Below, one piece after another: positions 8,312-15,833 of a stretch of DNA of 45,565 nt. Positions within the stretch are counted from its first letter, which is position 1; every line of letters begins with the position of its first letter. Origin of the DNA: an uncultured Prevotellaceae bacterium (GTDB taxonomy: Bacteria > Bacteroidota > Bacteroidia > Bacteroidales > Bacteroidaceae); contig CADADN010000081.1 of assembly GCA_902786665.1 (NCBI GenBank), positions 1 through 45,565 on the forward strand, in the 5' to 3' direction. Under the pieces are notes generated by a model, which was not told the DNA's origin, did not search any database, and saw only the letters and a list, made by a program, of their open reading frames with translations. The position numbers and the translations under genes were made by a program.

Positions 8312-9094
8312 ATGCCAACCATCACATACTACGGAAAAGCCAATGCGAAGGACATCATCGACTTCATGGTGGTGCAACGCAATGAGGAGCAAAGAGAGAT
8401 ATTGATGAAATTTTTCAAGACGGGACCGGGCGACTATGGCCACGGCGACGACTTCCTGGGATTGAAGGTTCCTGAGACGCGGGAGGTGGTGAAAGCGTTT
8501 TCCGCCGACATCAGCCTCAACGAGGTGGAGAAGTTGCTGGCCTCTCGCTGGCACGAGGTGCGCCTGGCAGGGTTGTTGGCGATGGTGGCGAAGTTCGGGA
8601 AATTGGCCACCAAACGTTTGGGAAACGACGAGGAAGCCATCAAAAAACGTGACGAAATCATCACGACCTACCTGACCCATGCCGACCGTGCGAACAACTG
8701 GGACCTGGTGGACCTCTCGGCACCGAAAATCCTCGGTCACTGGTTGCTGCTGCCAACGCACCTCGGAGACAAGCTAAAAGTGATGGACGACCTCGCCACG
8801 AGCGACAACCTATGGCGGCAGCGGATGAGCATCGTCAGCACATGGAAGACCACGCAGCAGGGCGACCCGTCGTGGTGCCTCCGCTATGCCGAGTTCCACC
8901 TGCACCATCCCCACGACTTGATGCACAAGGCGGTGGGATGGATGCTTCGCGAAATGGGCAAACGCGTCAGCATGGACCTCCTGCGCGATTTCCTCCGGCA
9001 ACACATCCACGAGATGCCCCGCACCACCCTGCGCTATGCCATAGAGAAGATGGACGAGAAGGAGCGCAAGGAATGGATGGAGAAAGATGGATAG
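8312..9094 (+). CDS. DNA alkylation repair (AlkD-like) HEAT-repeat protein
   Basis: 260 aa, alpha-helical. The sequence has the AlkD/AlkC-type pattern: DDFLGLKVPETREVVKAF near the start, helical repeats with RWHEVRLAGLLAM, a NNWDLVDLSAPKILG segment (the conserved N-W-D-x-V-D of the family) and later AVGWMLREMGKR. Family members are HEAT-like DNA glycosylases that excise alkylated bases such as 3- and 7-alkylpurines. Start chosen at the ATG at 8312 rather than an upstream TTG, because the family's N-terminus starts there and a promoter element lies just 29 bp upstream. It probably has its own promoter and ends in a strong hairpin shared with the convergent lipoprotein gene. Confidence 0.9.
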   Translation: MPTITYYGKANAKDIIDFMVVQRNEEQREILMKFFKTGPGDYGHGDDFLGLKVPETREVVKAFSADISLNEVEKLLASRWHEVRLAGLLAMVAKFGKLATKRLGNDEEAIKKRDEIITTYLTHADRANNWDLVDLSAPKILGHWLLLPTHLGDKLKVMDDLATSDNLWRQRMSIVSTWKTTQQGDPSWCLRYAEFHLHHPHDLMHKAVGWMLREMGKRVSMDLLRDFLRQHIHEMPRTTLRYAIEKMDEKERKEWMEKDG

Positions 9095-9119
9095 CGACAA
9101 ACCAAACGTATGCTACCCA

Positions 9120-9163
9120 AAAGGAATGGAGATGTCGGAAATATCCAACATCTCCATTCCTTT
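9120..9163. terminator. Bidirectional terminator, 16-bp perfect stem
   Basis: Arms 9120-9135 (AAAGGAATGGAGATGT) and 9148-9163 are perfectly complementary with a 12-base loop. The stem starts with A residues and ends with T residues, so it can work for both convergent genes, the AlkD-like gene and the lipoprotein gene. Confidence 0.85.
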
Positions 9164-9222
9164 CTTGAGGCACCAGGCCATTGGCACACCATAATGGTGT
9201 ACCACATTTGTTGAAAGTGGTG

Positions 9223-10380
9223 CTATTTAGCTGCCTTGCGGCGTGCGCACAACAGGTTCGACGGTTTGTTGTATCCTATTTGGAAGGTCAGCGGCTTCAC
9301 CTTGTCGGCATTGTCCTTGTATGCTTGGTCAAGGTCGGGCTGGATGCAAGCGTCGGTGAATACTCTTAACGGACGTTTGTATATGCCATACAGGGTGATG
9401 TCAAACTTGTCGGCAAGGAATCGATAAGGTATGCCTGAGTCGTCTTCCAACAAATATTGGGAATAGTCGACAATATGGTCTCTGATGGTTGAGAAATTGC
9501 TTTGATGCATCAAATAAGAGGCTGCCTTCAAATAAGTTGCCACGGTGTGATCGGGGAAGGTCGTCTCAATAAACTTCTTGTAATTATTGTCAAACCCACC
9601 ATCTATCACATTTCCCGAAACGTAACAGAGGGTCTGCTCGTGCTTGGACCCAGAACGGAAGAACTTGAACTGAATCACGTTTGACGTGCCATCGCTGGGT
9701 GTGAGTTTTCCATTTTCGTCAAACTTCATGTTTTGTATGGAGATGATCTCATACCCCGCCGTTGCCATCAGCATGGCTATGACGGGACAAACCCCGTCGA
9801 TCATTTCGTTGTCGAGGTCGTTGGCCATGTCTTTGGTGATGAAATAACTTGAACGCAAGAAAGTCGACAAGGCCTTTCTGTATGACTCATATTGAGCATA
9901 GTTGGTTTTGACGTCTCCACTGAAGGGGGTTCCGGTCTTCTCCAATCCACTCAAGACATAGGTGTCGGCATTCGGGAAAAGGGTGATGGGATACAAGAAA
10001 TCTGCTCCGCTGAAAGGATAGAACACCAAGTCCACCTTTTCGCGGATGTCGCTGAAGTCGTCATGAGCCAAAGTGTCCAACTTCGTGCGGGTTTGGTAAC
10101 TGATATCAAGGAGTCTTTTGATTTCCTTACTGTAACTGTCCCATGCCTTTGAGTCTTCTGCAGTCATGTTGATACCCTCCTTGGAAATACCGGCATAGAA
10201 ACGGGTGGCAAGATTGATGTTGGCGTCTCCCTTGAGATCGGGCAAAGATGCACTGTCTACCGCTGTCTTTGTGGAGTCCTGACCGGTCGAGTCGCCTCCT
10301 TTGCCCATCTTGCATGATGTGAAAAATGTCGAGGTCATCATCACGACCAATAACAATGTAGTAAGTTTTGCTTGTTTCAT
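9223..10380 (-). CDS. Lipoprotein of unknown function
   Basis: 385 aa. The N-terminus is a lipoprotein signal peptide ending in TFFTSC with the lipidated cysteine at C23, then a Ser/Thr/Asp-rich linker (GKGGDSTGQDSTKT). The rest is a soluble mixed alpha/beta domain with no transmembrane segment and no motif I can assign. It does not match an obvious polysaccharide-binding or protease family by eye. Expected location is the outer membrane or periplasmic face. It is a single-gene unit: it faces the AlkD-like gene across a terminator and has its own TACTTTTG element 75 bp upstream. Confidence 0.8.
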   Translation of the reverse strand: MKQAKLTTLLLVVMMTSTFFTSCKMGKGGDSTGQDSTKTAVDSASLPDLKGDANINLATRFYAGISKEGINMTAEDSKAWDSYSKEIKRLLDISYQTRTKLDTLAHDDFSDIREKVDLVFYPFSGADFLYPITLFPNADTYVLSGLEKTGTPFSGDVKTNYAQYESYRKALSTFLRSSYFITKDMANDLDNEMIDGVCPVIAMLMATAGYEIISIQNMKFDENGKLTPSDGTSNVIQFKFFRSGSKHEQTLCYVSGNVIDGGFDNNYKKFIETTFPDHTVATYLKAASYLMHQSNFSTIRDHIVDYSQYLLEDDSGIPYRFLADKFDITLYGIYKRPLRVFTDACIQPDLDQAYKDNADKVKPLTFQIGYNKPSNLLCARRKAAK

Positions 10381-10454
10381 CTTGTATGTTTTATGATTTT
10401 TGATATTAATGTCACAAAAAGTGACAAAAGTCCCTATGTTTTAAAAAATTTTTG

Positions 10455-10462
10455 CAAAAGTA
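10455..10462 (-). promoter_or_regulatory. Putative -7 promoter element for the lipoprotein gene
   Basis: TACTTTTG on the minus strand, 75 bp upstream of the lipoprotein ATG, matches TAnnTTTG. No TTTG was found at the -33 spacing. The rest of this 315-bp spacer (10381-10695) holds no gene that I can support. Confidence 0.45.
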
Positions 10463-10620
10463 ATTACTTTTTGTGAACCTATCTTCCTTGCCATTAACTT
10501 TTTTGTTGGCATTTTACATCTCTTAACAATAATGAAGGGCATGAGCTTCCACTCACCCTTCCTTCGACGGTCGGCCTCCCGCCTCAAAATGGTAAAAAAA
10601 TGGCACAAAAAGAAGTAAGT

Positions 10621-10690
10621 AGAGTTACTCCTATAGCTACTATAGTTTCTATAGCTTCTATAACTCCGATTACTCCTATAGCTCCTTCAT
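10621..10690 (-). repeat. 9-bp tandem array (AGCTATAGG/AGTAATCGG type)
   Basis: Read on the minus strand, the array directly follows the NhaD stop codon and contains about seven degenerate 9-mers such as AGCTATAGG, AGTAATCGG, AGTTATAGA and AACTATAGT. The GTAATCGG variant also occurs in the array at 35776. Confidence 0.8.
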
Positions 10691-10695
10691 CTATT

Positions 10696-12027
10696 TCAAG
10701 CAATGACCATCCTCAACAGCCAATAGGAGAACATGCCGGCAAGATAGCCGACGAGCACCACCCATGAGATGCGCTTCATATACCAGCCGAAGGTGATTTT
10801 CTCCAATCCCATCACCACGACGCCGGCGGCACTGCCGATAATCAATATCGAACCACCCACGCCGGCGCAATAGGCCAGCAGTTGCCAGAAGATGCCGTCC
10901 ACGGCCATGTCGCCAGTGGGAGCGACCGGATACATCCCCATGCATCCTGCCACCAACGGCACATTGTCCACAATAGAGGAGAGCACGCCGATGATGCCTG
11001 TCACCAAGTAATGGTTGCCACCCGACATCTCGTCCAACGACTGTCCGAGTGCCGTGAGCACACCCACCTCCTGCAAGACAGCGACAGCCATGAGAATGCC
11101 AAGGAAGAACATGATGGTGGATAGGTCGATACGCGAAAGCAAGTCGCTCACACGTTTGGCCATCGTGTCATCCTCGTCGGTGTTATGATGGAAAATCTCC
11201 GTGGTGGTCCACAACAGTCCCAGCACCAGAAGGATGCCCATGAACGGCGGCAGGTGTGTCAGCATCTTGAAAATGGGCACGAACACCAGTCCGCCTACTC
11301 CAAGCCAGAAGATGATGTTGCGCTGCGTCTTGGTGAATTGGCTCACTGTGGCGGCTGGGAGGTTTTGCGACTTGTCGAACTTCCCTTTGAGCGAGTATTG
11401 CAGGATAAGTGCAGGGATGAGTATGGAAACGAGCGAGGGGATGAAAATCTCGGTAATCACGCCCTGAGTGGTGATGACACCCTTGATCCACAACATGATG
11501 GTGGTCACATCGCCAATGGGCGAGAAGGCACCGCCTGAGTTGGCGGCGATAATCACCATGGCGGCATAGATGAGCCGTTCGTTCCGCTCCTGAACCAGTT
11601 TGCGAAGCACCATGATCATCACAATCGAGGTGGTGAGATTGTCGAGGATGGCAGACAGGAAGAATGTCATGAATGCCATTCGCCACATCAGTTTCCGTTT
11701 CGAACGTGTCTTGATGGCGTCGCGGACAAAGTTGAAGCCGCCGTTGGAGTCGACTATCTCGACGATGGTCATGGCGCCCATAAGGAAGAAGAGCGTCCCG
11801 GCGGCGTCACCCAGGTGATGCTCTATCACCTCTGCCACCTTGTGCAACACGTCGGCAGCAGGCACATCCGGGTAGAAAGACCCTGGCGCCATCATCAGCA
11901 AGGTCCAGCATCCCACACACATCAACAAGGCAATGGCGGCCTTGTTGACTTTTGTCACACTCTCAAGGGCTATGCACAGATAGCCAACGATGAAGACGAT
12001 TACTATCGCCGTGGTCAATGATGTCAT
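10696..12027 (-). CDS. nhaD: NhaD-type sodium/proton antiporter
   Basis: 443 aa, highly hydrophobic, with about eleven to twelve predicted membrane segments starting at residue 5. Family signatures include AAGTLFFLMGAMTIVEI, SAILDNLTTSIVM and the conserved NSGGAFSPIGDVTTIMLW, followed by SSIVDNVPLVAG in the second half. This is the ion-transporter-superfamily NhaD family, which exports Na+ or Li+ in exchange for H+ across the inner membrane, and its length is normal. The gene is monocistronic: a TACCTTTG element lies 38 bp upstream and a 9-bp repeat array follows the stop. Confidence 0.93.
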   Translation of the reverse strand: MTSLTTAIVIVFIVGYLCIALESVTKVNKAAIALLMCVGCWTLLMMAPGSFYPDVPAADVLHKVAEVIEHHLGDAAGTLFFLMGAMTIVEIVDSNGGFNFVRDAIKTRSKRKLMWRMAFMTFFLSAILDNLTTSIVMIMVLRKLVQERNERLIYAAMVIIAANSGGAFSPIGDVTTIMLWIKGVITTQGVITEIFIPSLVSILIPALILQYSLKGKFDKSQNLPAATVSQFTKTQRNIIFWLGVGGLVFVPIFKMLTHLPPFMGILLVLGLLWTTTEIFHHNTDEDDTMAKRVSDLLSRIDLSTIMFFLGILMAVAVLQEVGVLTALGQSLDEMSGGNHYLVTGIIGVLSSIVDNVPLVAGCMGMYPVAPTGDMAVDGIFWQLLAYCAGVGGSILIIGSAAGVVVMGLEKITFGWYMKRISWVVLVGYLAGMFSYWLLRMVIA

Positions 12028-12064
12028 ATCACTTCAATATTATGTTGTTTTTCAAATCTGTGTG

Positions 12065-12072
12065 CAAAGGTA
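12065..12072 (-). promoter_or_regulatory. Putative -7 promoter element for nhaD
   Basis: TACCTTTG on the minus strand, 38 bp upstream of the nhaD start, matches TAnnTTTG. The -33 box is not evident. Confidence 0.45.
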
Positions 12073-12259
12073 AGACTTATCTTGTGAATAAACACACGGT
12101 GATGTTTTTTTTTCACTTAAACGATTGCGAAAGGTGAGGAAAATGATGGAGTCTGGTCTTTGATTACTGAATGCCAACATCCAATATGGCATCCAACTGC
12201 TTCACCATGGCTGAAACAACCTCCGGGCAAATGGAACTATTCTTTCTTCTCCTTTTTCA

Positions 12260-12289
12260 TTGCCAATCGGAAAAGGTTTATTATCTTTG
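12260..12289 (+). promoter_or_regulatory. Putative promoter for the second GH5 gene
   Basis: ATTG ending at 12262, a 19-bp spacer and TATCTTTG at 12282-12289 fit the Bacteroidetes TTTG-N19-TAnnTTTG layout with one mismatch. The ATG follows at 12322. Confidence 0.55.
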
Positions 12290-12321
12290 TCGCAGAAAAA
12301 CTTCACTTTATTGTTTGAATA

Positions 12322-13686
12322 ATGAGAAAAAAGTTGATATGCCTATTCTCTTTGTTGCTCACCATGACTGCAACGAAGGCTCAAGACGGTTTCGACCGCT
12401 CCAATATTGAAGTAATCAACGACATGGCTCCCGGATGGAACCTCGGCAATACGTTCGAGGCAGTAGCGACATGGGCTGGTGTGGACTTTCTGAACAACAA
12501 GGGCGGCCTCAACGCCGAGACGGCCTGGCAAGGCACCAAGACCACACAGGCCATCATCGACTATGTGAAGAGTCTCGGATTCAAGAGTGTCCGCATTCCG
12601 TGCGCCTGGGCTTACGGACATATCAGCAACGCATCAACCTACGAAATCGACAGCCAATGGATGGCTCGCGTGAAAGAGGTGGTGGACTACTGCATCAACG
12701 ACGGGCTTTATGTGGTGTTGAACGACCACTGGGACGGCGGTTGGTTGGAGAACCATATCAAAGACTCTGATGCTGCCACCATCGAAAGAAACAAGGAAAT
12801 CCTGACGGCCTTGTGGACACAGATTGCCAATGCCTTCATCGACTACGACGACCATCTGCTCTTTGCCGGACTAAACGAACCCAATGCCGAGAACCAGGCT
12901 GCCACCAACAACCTGATAGCGTATAACCAGACCTTCGTGGATGCCGTTCGCGCCACAGGCGGCAACAATGCGAAACGCATATTGGTGGTGCAGGGGCCAT
13001 CGACCAATATTGAGCATACCTGCAACTTCATGGCCGGGAAGATGCCGACAGACATCGTCGAAGGCCGACTGGCTGTTGAAGTGCATTACTACAATCCCTG
13101 GCAGTTCTGGGGCATGGAGAAGGACGAGTCGTGGGGAAAGGTGTTTTACTATTGGGGAAGGGGCAACCACCACAGCGGCTCCACGCATAATGCCACCTGG
13201 GGTGAGGAGGCTGATATGGAAAGGCTGTTGCTCTTGATGAAGAACAACTTCGTAGACAAGGGCTATCCTGTGGTCATCGGGGAGTTCGGAGCAAACTGGC
13301 GTGACCTGTCTTCACTAACGGGTGAGAGCCAGGAGAAACACAACGCCTCCATCAAGGCTCACTATCGCGAGTTGCACCGTCTGTGCAAGGAGATGGGTGG
13401 CATGGTGCCCATGACGTGGGACACGAATTACACAAACCAGGAAGGGACAAAAGGTTGCATGACCATCGTCGACCGCAAGAACCTGAGGGTTTTCGGCATC
13501 CACGCGATGGAAGGCATCAACGAAATCTATCCCCGCCCCTCTGAGTCGGCCATCAAAAACACCATACAGACAGAAGACGAGAAGCAAAAGACCATCTACA
13601 ACCTCCACGGACAAAAGATGGACGGGCACCATCTCCCACAAGGACTTTATGTCAGCAAAGGGAGAAAGTTCGTGACAGGCAGATAA
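12322..13686 (+). CDS. Secreted GH5-type endoglucanase
   Basis: 454 aa. A signal peptide (MRKKLICLFSLLLTMTATKAQ) precedes a GH5 catalytic domain with PGWNLGNTFE, SVRIPCAWAYG, VVLNDHWDGGW, acid/base E186 in FAGLNEPN and nucleophile E321 in VVIGEFGANW. It should hydrolyse a beta-glucan or mannan/xyloglucan type backbone outside the cytoplasm. Unlike the first GH5 protein it has no added beta-sandwich module, only a short tail (IYNLHGQKMDG...RKFVTGR) of the kind found on many Prevotella secreted proteins. It stands alone between nhaD and rtcB; no SusC/SusD pair is in the window. Confidence 0.92.
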   Translation: MRKKLICLFSLLLTMTATKAQDGFDRSNIEVINDMAPGWNLGNTFEAVATWAGVDFLNNKGGLNAETAWQGTKTTQAIIDYVKSLGFKSVRIPCAWAYGHISNASTYEIDSQWMARVKEVVDYCINDGLYVVLNDHWDGGWLENHIKDSDAATIERNKEILTALWTQIANAFIDYDDHLLFAGLNEPNAENQAATNNLIAYNQTFVDAVRATGGNNAKRILVVQGPSTNIEHTCNFMAGKMPTDIVEGRLAVEVHYYNPWQFWGMEKDESWGKVFYYWGRGNHHSGSTHNATWGEEADMERLLLLMKNNFVDKGYPVVIGEFGANWRDLSSLTGESQEKHNASIKAHYRELHRLCKEMGGMVPMTWDTNYTNQEGTKGCMTIVDRKNLRVFGIHAMEGINEIYPRPSESAIKNTIQTEDEKQKTIYNLHGQKMDGHHLPQGLYVSKGRKFVTGR

Positions 13687-13832
13687 AGTGCGGAGTGACA
13701 TACAAGGATAACCATTCCCGAGAATCACTGGACAGAATCACTGGGACAGGTTTTTGATTGAAATTGGAAGCGTCATCAAAAACCTATCCATCGATTTTTT
13801 TTCGAAATAACAAAAAAAATTCCGTTACGCAG

Positions 13833-13861
13833 ATTGATTGCGGAGCCACGTTGTACCTTTG
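13833..13861 (+). promoter_or_regulatory. Putative promoter for rtcB
   Basis: ATTG (13833-13836), a 17-bp spacer and TACCTTTG (13854-13861) approximate the Bacteroidetes promoter. The transcript would have a leader of about 65 nt before the ATG at 13933. Confidence 0.5.
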
Positions 13862-13932
13862 CATCGAGACAAGAGGTAATAGGTAAAATAAAAGAAATTT
13901 TAGGTAGATATAAAACATAAAAAAATACGACA

Positions 13933-15120
13933 ATGGAACATTTGAAGATTTTTGCCAAGACCGTGGAAGAAGTTGCTTACCGCCAGATTTTCGGAATGAG
14001 CGAGAGCGAGGCCTACAAGGATTGCCTCGTGCGCATCATGCCCGACTGCCATGCCGGAACCGGCTGCACCGTGGGAACCGTCATCAAGGTTGGCGAGCGT
14101 GTCGTGCCCAACACCGTTGGCGTCGACATCGGCTGCGGAATGCTCGTGGCTGTCTTCAAGAACCTGGAGCTCGACCTGGAACGACTCGACGAGGTGGCCA
14201 ACACCTTGATTCCTTCCGGATTCGACATCCACGAAACCCCGGTTGTGGAATTTGAACCGCTCCAACACCTGTACTCCAACGCCGCCGTTGACATCAACCT
14301 GGCTCAGCGTGCCATCGGTTCACTGGGTGGAGGCAACCACTTCATCGAGGCCAACCGCGACGACGAAGGCAACACCTACATCGTCATCCACTCGGGAAGC
14401 CGAAACCTAGGACTAAGGGTGTGCAAGTATTTCCAGGAAATGGCCTTCAAGGACATGAGGAACATTTCCTTGAAGGTGCGCGAAATCATCGACCGGATGA
14501 AGGCGGAAGGCCGAGAGCGTGAAATATCCCAAGCTATCGCCGCCATCAAGAAGCCGGAAGTGGAGAAGGAGCTGGCCTTCCTCCAAGGAGAGCACCTGGC
14601 ACAATACCTGCACGACATGGACATCGCACAAGAGTATGCACGACTGAACAGGGAGACCATGCTCGGAATCATCTGCAGCGCCATGGGCATCACCCCCGAC
14701 AGCACTTTCCAGACCATCCACAACTACATCGAGCGCAACGGCGAGGAGGTCATCCTCCGAAAGGGCGCCGTGTCGGCAAAGGCTGGCGAGACCTTGATCA
14801 TCCCGATGAACATGCGCGATGGTTCGCTCATCTGCGTGGGCAAGGGTAACGCCGATTGGCTGTGCTCCGCACCGCACGGTGCAGGCCGACTGATGAGCCG
14901 CAGTGCCGCACATCAGGCCATCACCCTGGAGCAGTTCGAGGCTTCCATGCAGGGCATCTACTCCACCTCCGTTTGTGCGGAAACCATCGACGAGAGCCCC
15001 ATGGCATACAAGCCCATGCAGGAAATCATCGACTGCGTACAACCTACTGTGGAAATCCGCAAAATCATCCGACCCATCTACAACTTCAAGGCAAAGGGGA
15101 CGGTGAAGATGGAAGATTGA
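13933..15120 (+). CDS. rtcB: RNA-splicing ligase RtcB
   Basis: 395 aa, a single-domain RtcB protein. Conserved elements are PDCHAG (37-42), VGVDIGCGM with the metal-binding C68, SLGGGNHFIE, HSGSRNLG, and SAPHGAGRLMSR with the histidine (H315) predicted to carry GMP. RtcB joins 2',3'-cyclic phosphate (or 3'-phosphate) and 5'-OH RNA ends using GTP and Mn2+, in tRNA repair or splicing. It is at the short end of the family range and has no Archease or RtcA gene beside it. Its last codons, GAA GAT TGA, form the first unit of a 7-bp tandem array that follows. Confidence 0.94.
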   Translation: MEHLKIFAKTVEEVAYRQIFGMSESEAYKDCLVRIMPDCHAGTGCTVGTVIKVGERVVPNTVGVDIGCGMLVAVFKNLELDLERLDEVANTLIPSGFDIHETPVVEFEPLQHLYSNAAVDINLAQRAIGSLGGGNHFIEANRDDEGNTYIVIHSGSRNLGLRVCKYFQEMAFKDMRNISLKVREIIDRMKAEGREREISQAIAAIKKPEVEKELAFLQGEHLAQYLHDMDIAQEYARLNRETMLGIICSAMGITPDSTFQTIHNYIERNGEEVILRKGAVSAKAGETLIIPMNMRDGSLICVGKGNADWLCSAPHGAGRLMSRSAAHQAITLEQFEASMQGIYSTSVCAETIDESPMAYKPMQEIIDCVQPTVEIRKIIRPIYNFKAKGTVKMED

Positions 15121-15160
15121 AAATTGAAAATTGAAAATTGAAGATTGAAGATTGAAGATT
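15112..15160 (+). repeat. 7-bp tandem array (GAAGATT/GAAAATT), 7 units, containing the rtcB stop codon
   Basis: Seven 7-mers run without a break: GAAGATT, three GAAAATT, three GAAGATT. The first unit covers the last two sense codons and the first base of the rtcB stop. A GH43 gene at the other end of the window ends in the same way. Confidence 0.9.
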
Positions 15161-15256
15161 GCATTTTTGGAGCAGCGAGAGCAGAGCCAAGCTTGCTTGA
15201 ACTCTGCCGAGTCGCGACAAAAATCAGCGAAACTAAAATTGAAGATTGAAGCAATG

Positions 15257-15298
15257 TTAGCGACATTTGTTTTGCCATTGGCGGGCGAATGTCGCTAA
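15257..15298. repeat. Inverted repeat, 11-bp perfect arms
   Basis: TTAGCGACATT (15257-15267) is complementary to AATGTCGCTAA (15288-15298) across a 20-base loop. It may act as a weak transcription end for rtcB or be a repeat remnant; a further weak hairpin with flanking A and T runs lies at 15401-15429 (CCTC/GAGG). Confidence 0.6.
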
Positions 15299-15470
15299 TT
15301 TCAGTTTAAGTTTCGGAAGTTCGGTTATATTGATATTCAATTATTTACAGTAGATTCTTTTAAAAAAAAATGCATGGACAATAAAAATGATGATACCATC
15401 AAAAAGCCTCCATTTGTGAGGATTTTTTACTTCATTCTTGATTTGCTTTATCCTGGTTTGATGTTGAACG

Positions 15471-15630
15471 AACCCCGAAGGGGTGGACAGAGTACAGGCA
15501 GGCGGTGGAGTGCGAAGCACGGAACCCCTGCTAAAAGCATGGTGTGAACAACCTCTGTCACCCCTTCGGGGTTGTTGATTCCATATCACCGTCAAGCAGG
15601 GGTTACGCTTCGCTCCACCACCTGCCTGTG
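15471..15630. repeat. Two interleaved inverted repeats (order A-B-A'-B')
   Basis: Arm A (15471-15492, containing CCCCGAAGGGGTGGACAGAG) pairs with A' (15553-15573), and arm B (15494-15532, ACAGGCAGG...CCCCTGCT) pairs with B' (15595-15630). The rest of the 713-bp spacer 15121-15833 has no gene I can support; it also holds GAAGTTAGCGAAGCTAACGA (15778-15797), a small inverted repeat. Confidence 0.75.
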
Positions 15631-15833
15631 GTCGTCCCAGCCCTTCGGGCTTCACTTCACAACCAATTGCCATACAAGATAAATCCTAATTTTGCAAGGC
15701 AATTTTACTTCAGAAACTTTAGTTTCAGCTTTTCCAAATGGTTTATCTGTGCTGCAACCAGTCATGATGGGGAAACGAAGTTAGCGAAGCTAACGATTCG
15801 CTCGAAATCAGCGACATTGGTCTCCAAGGATAA

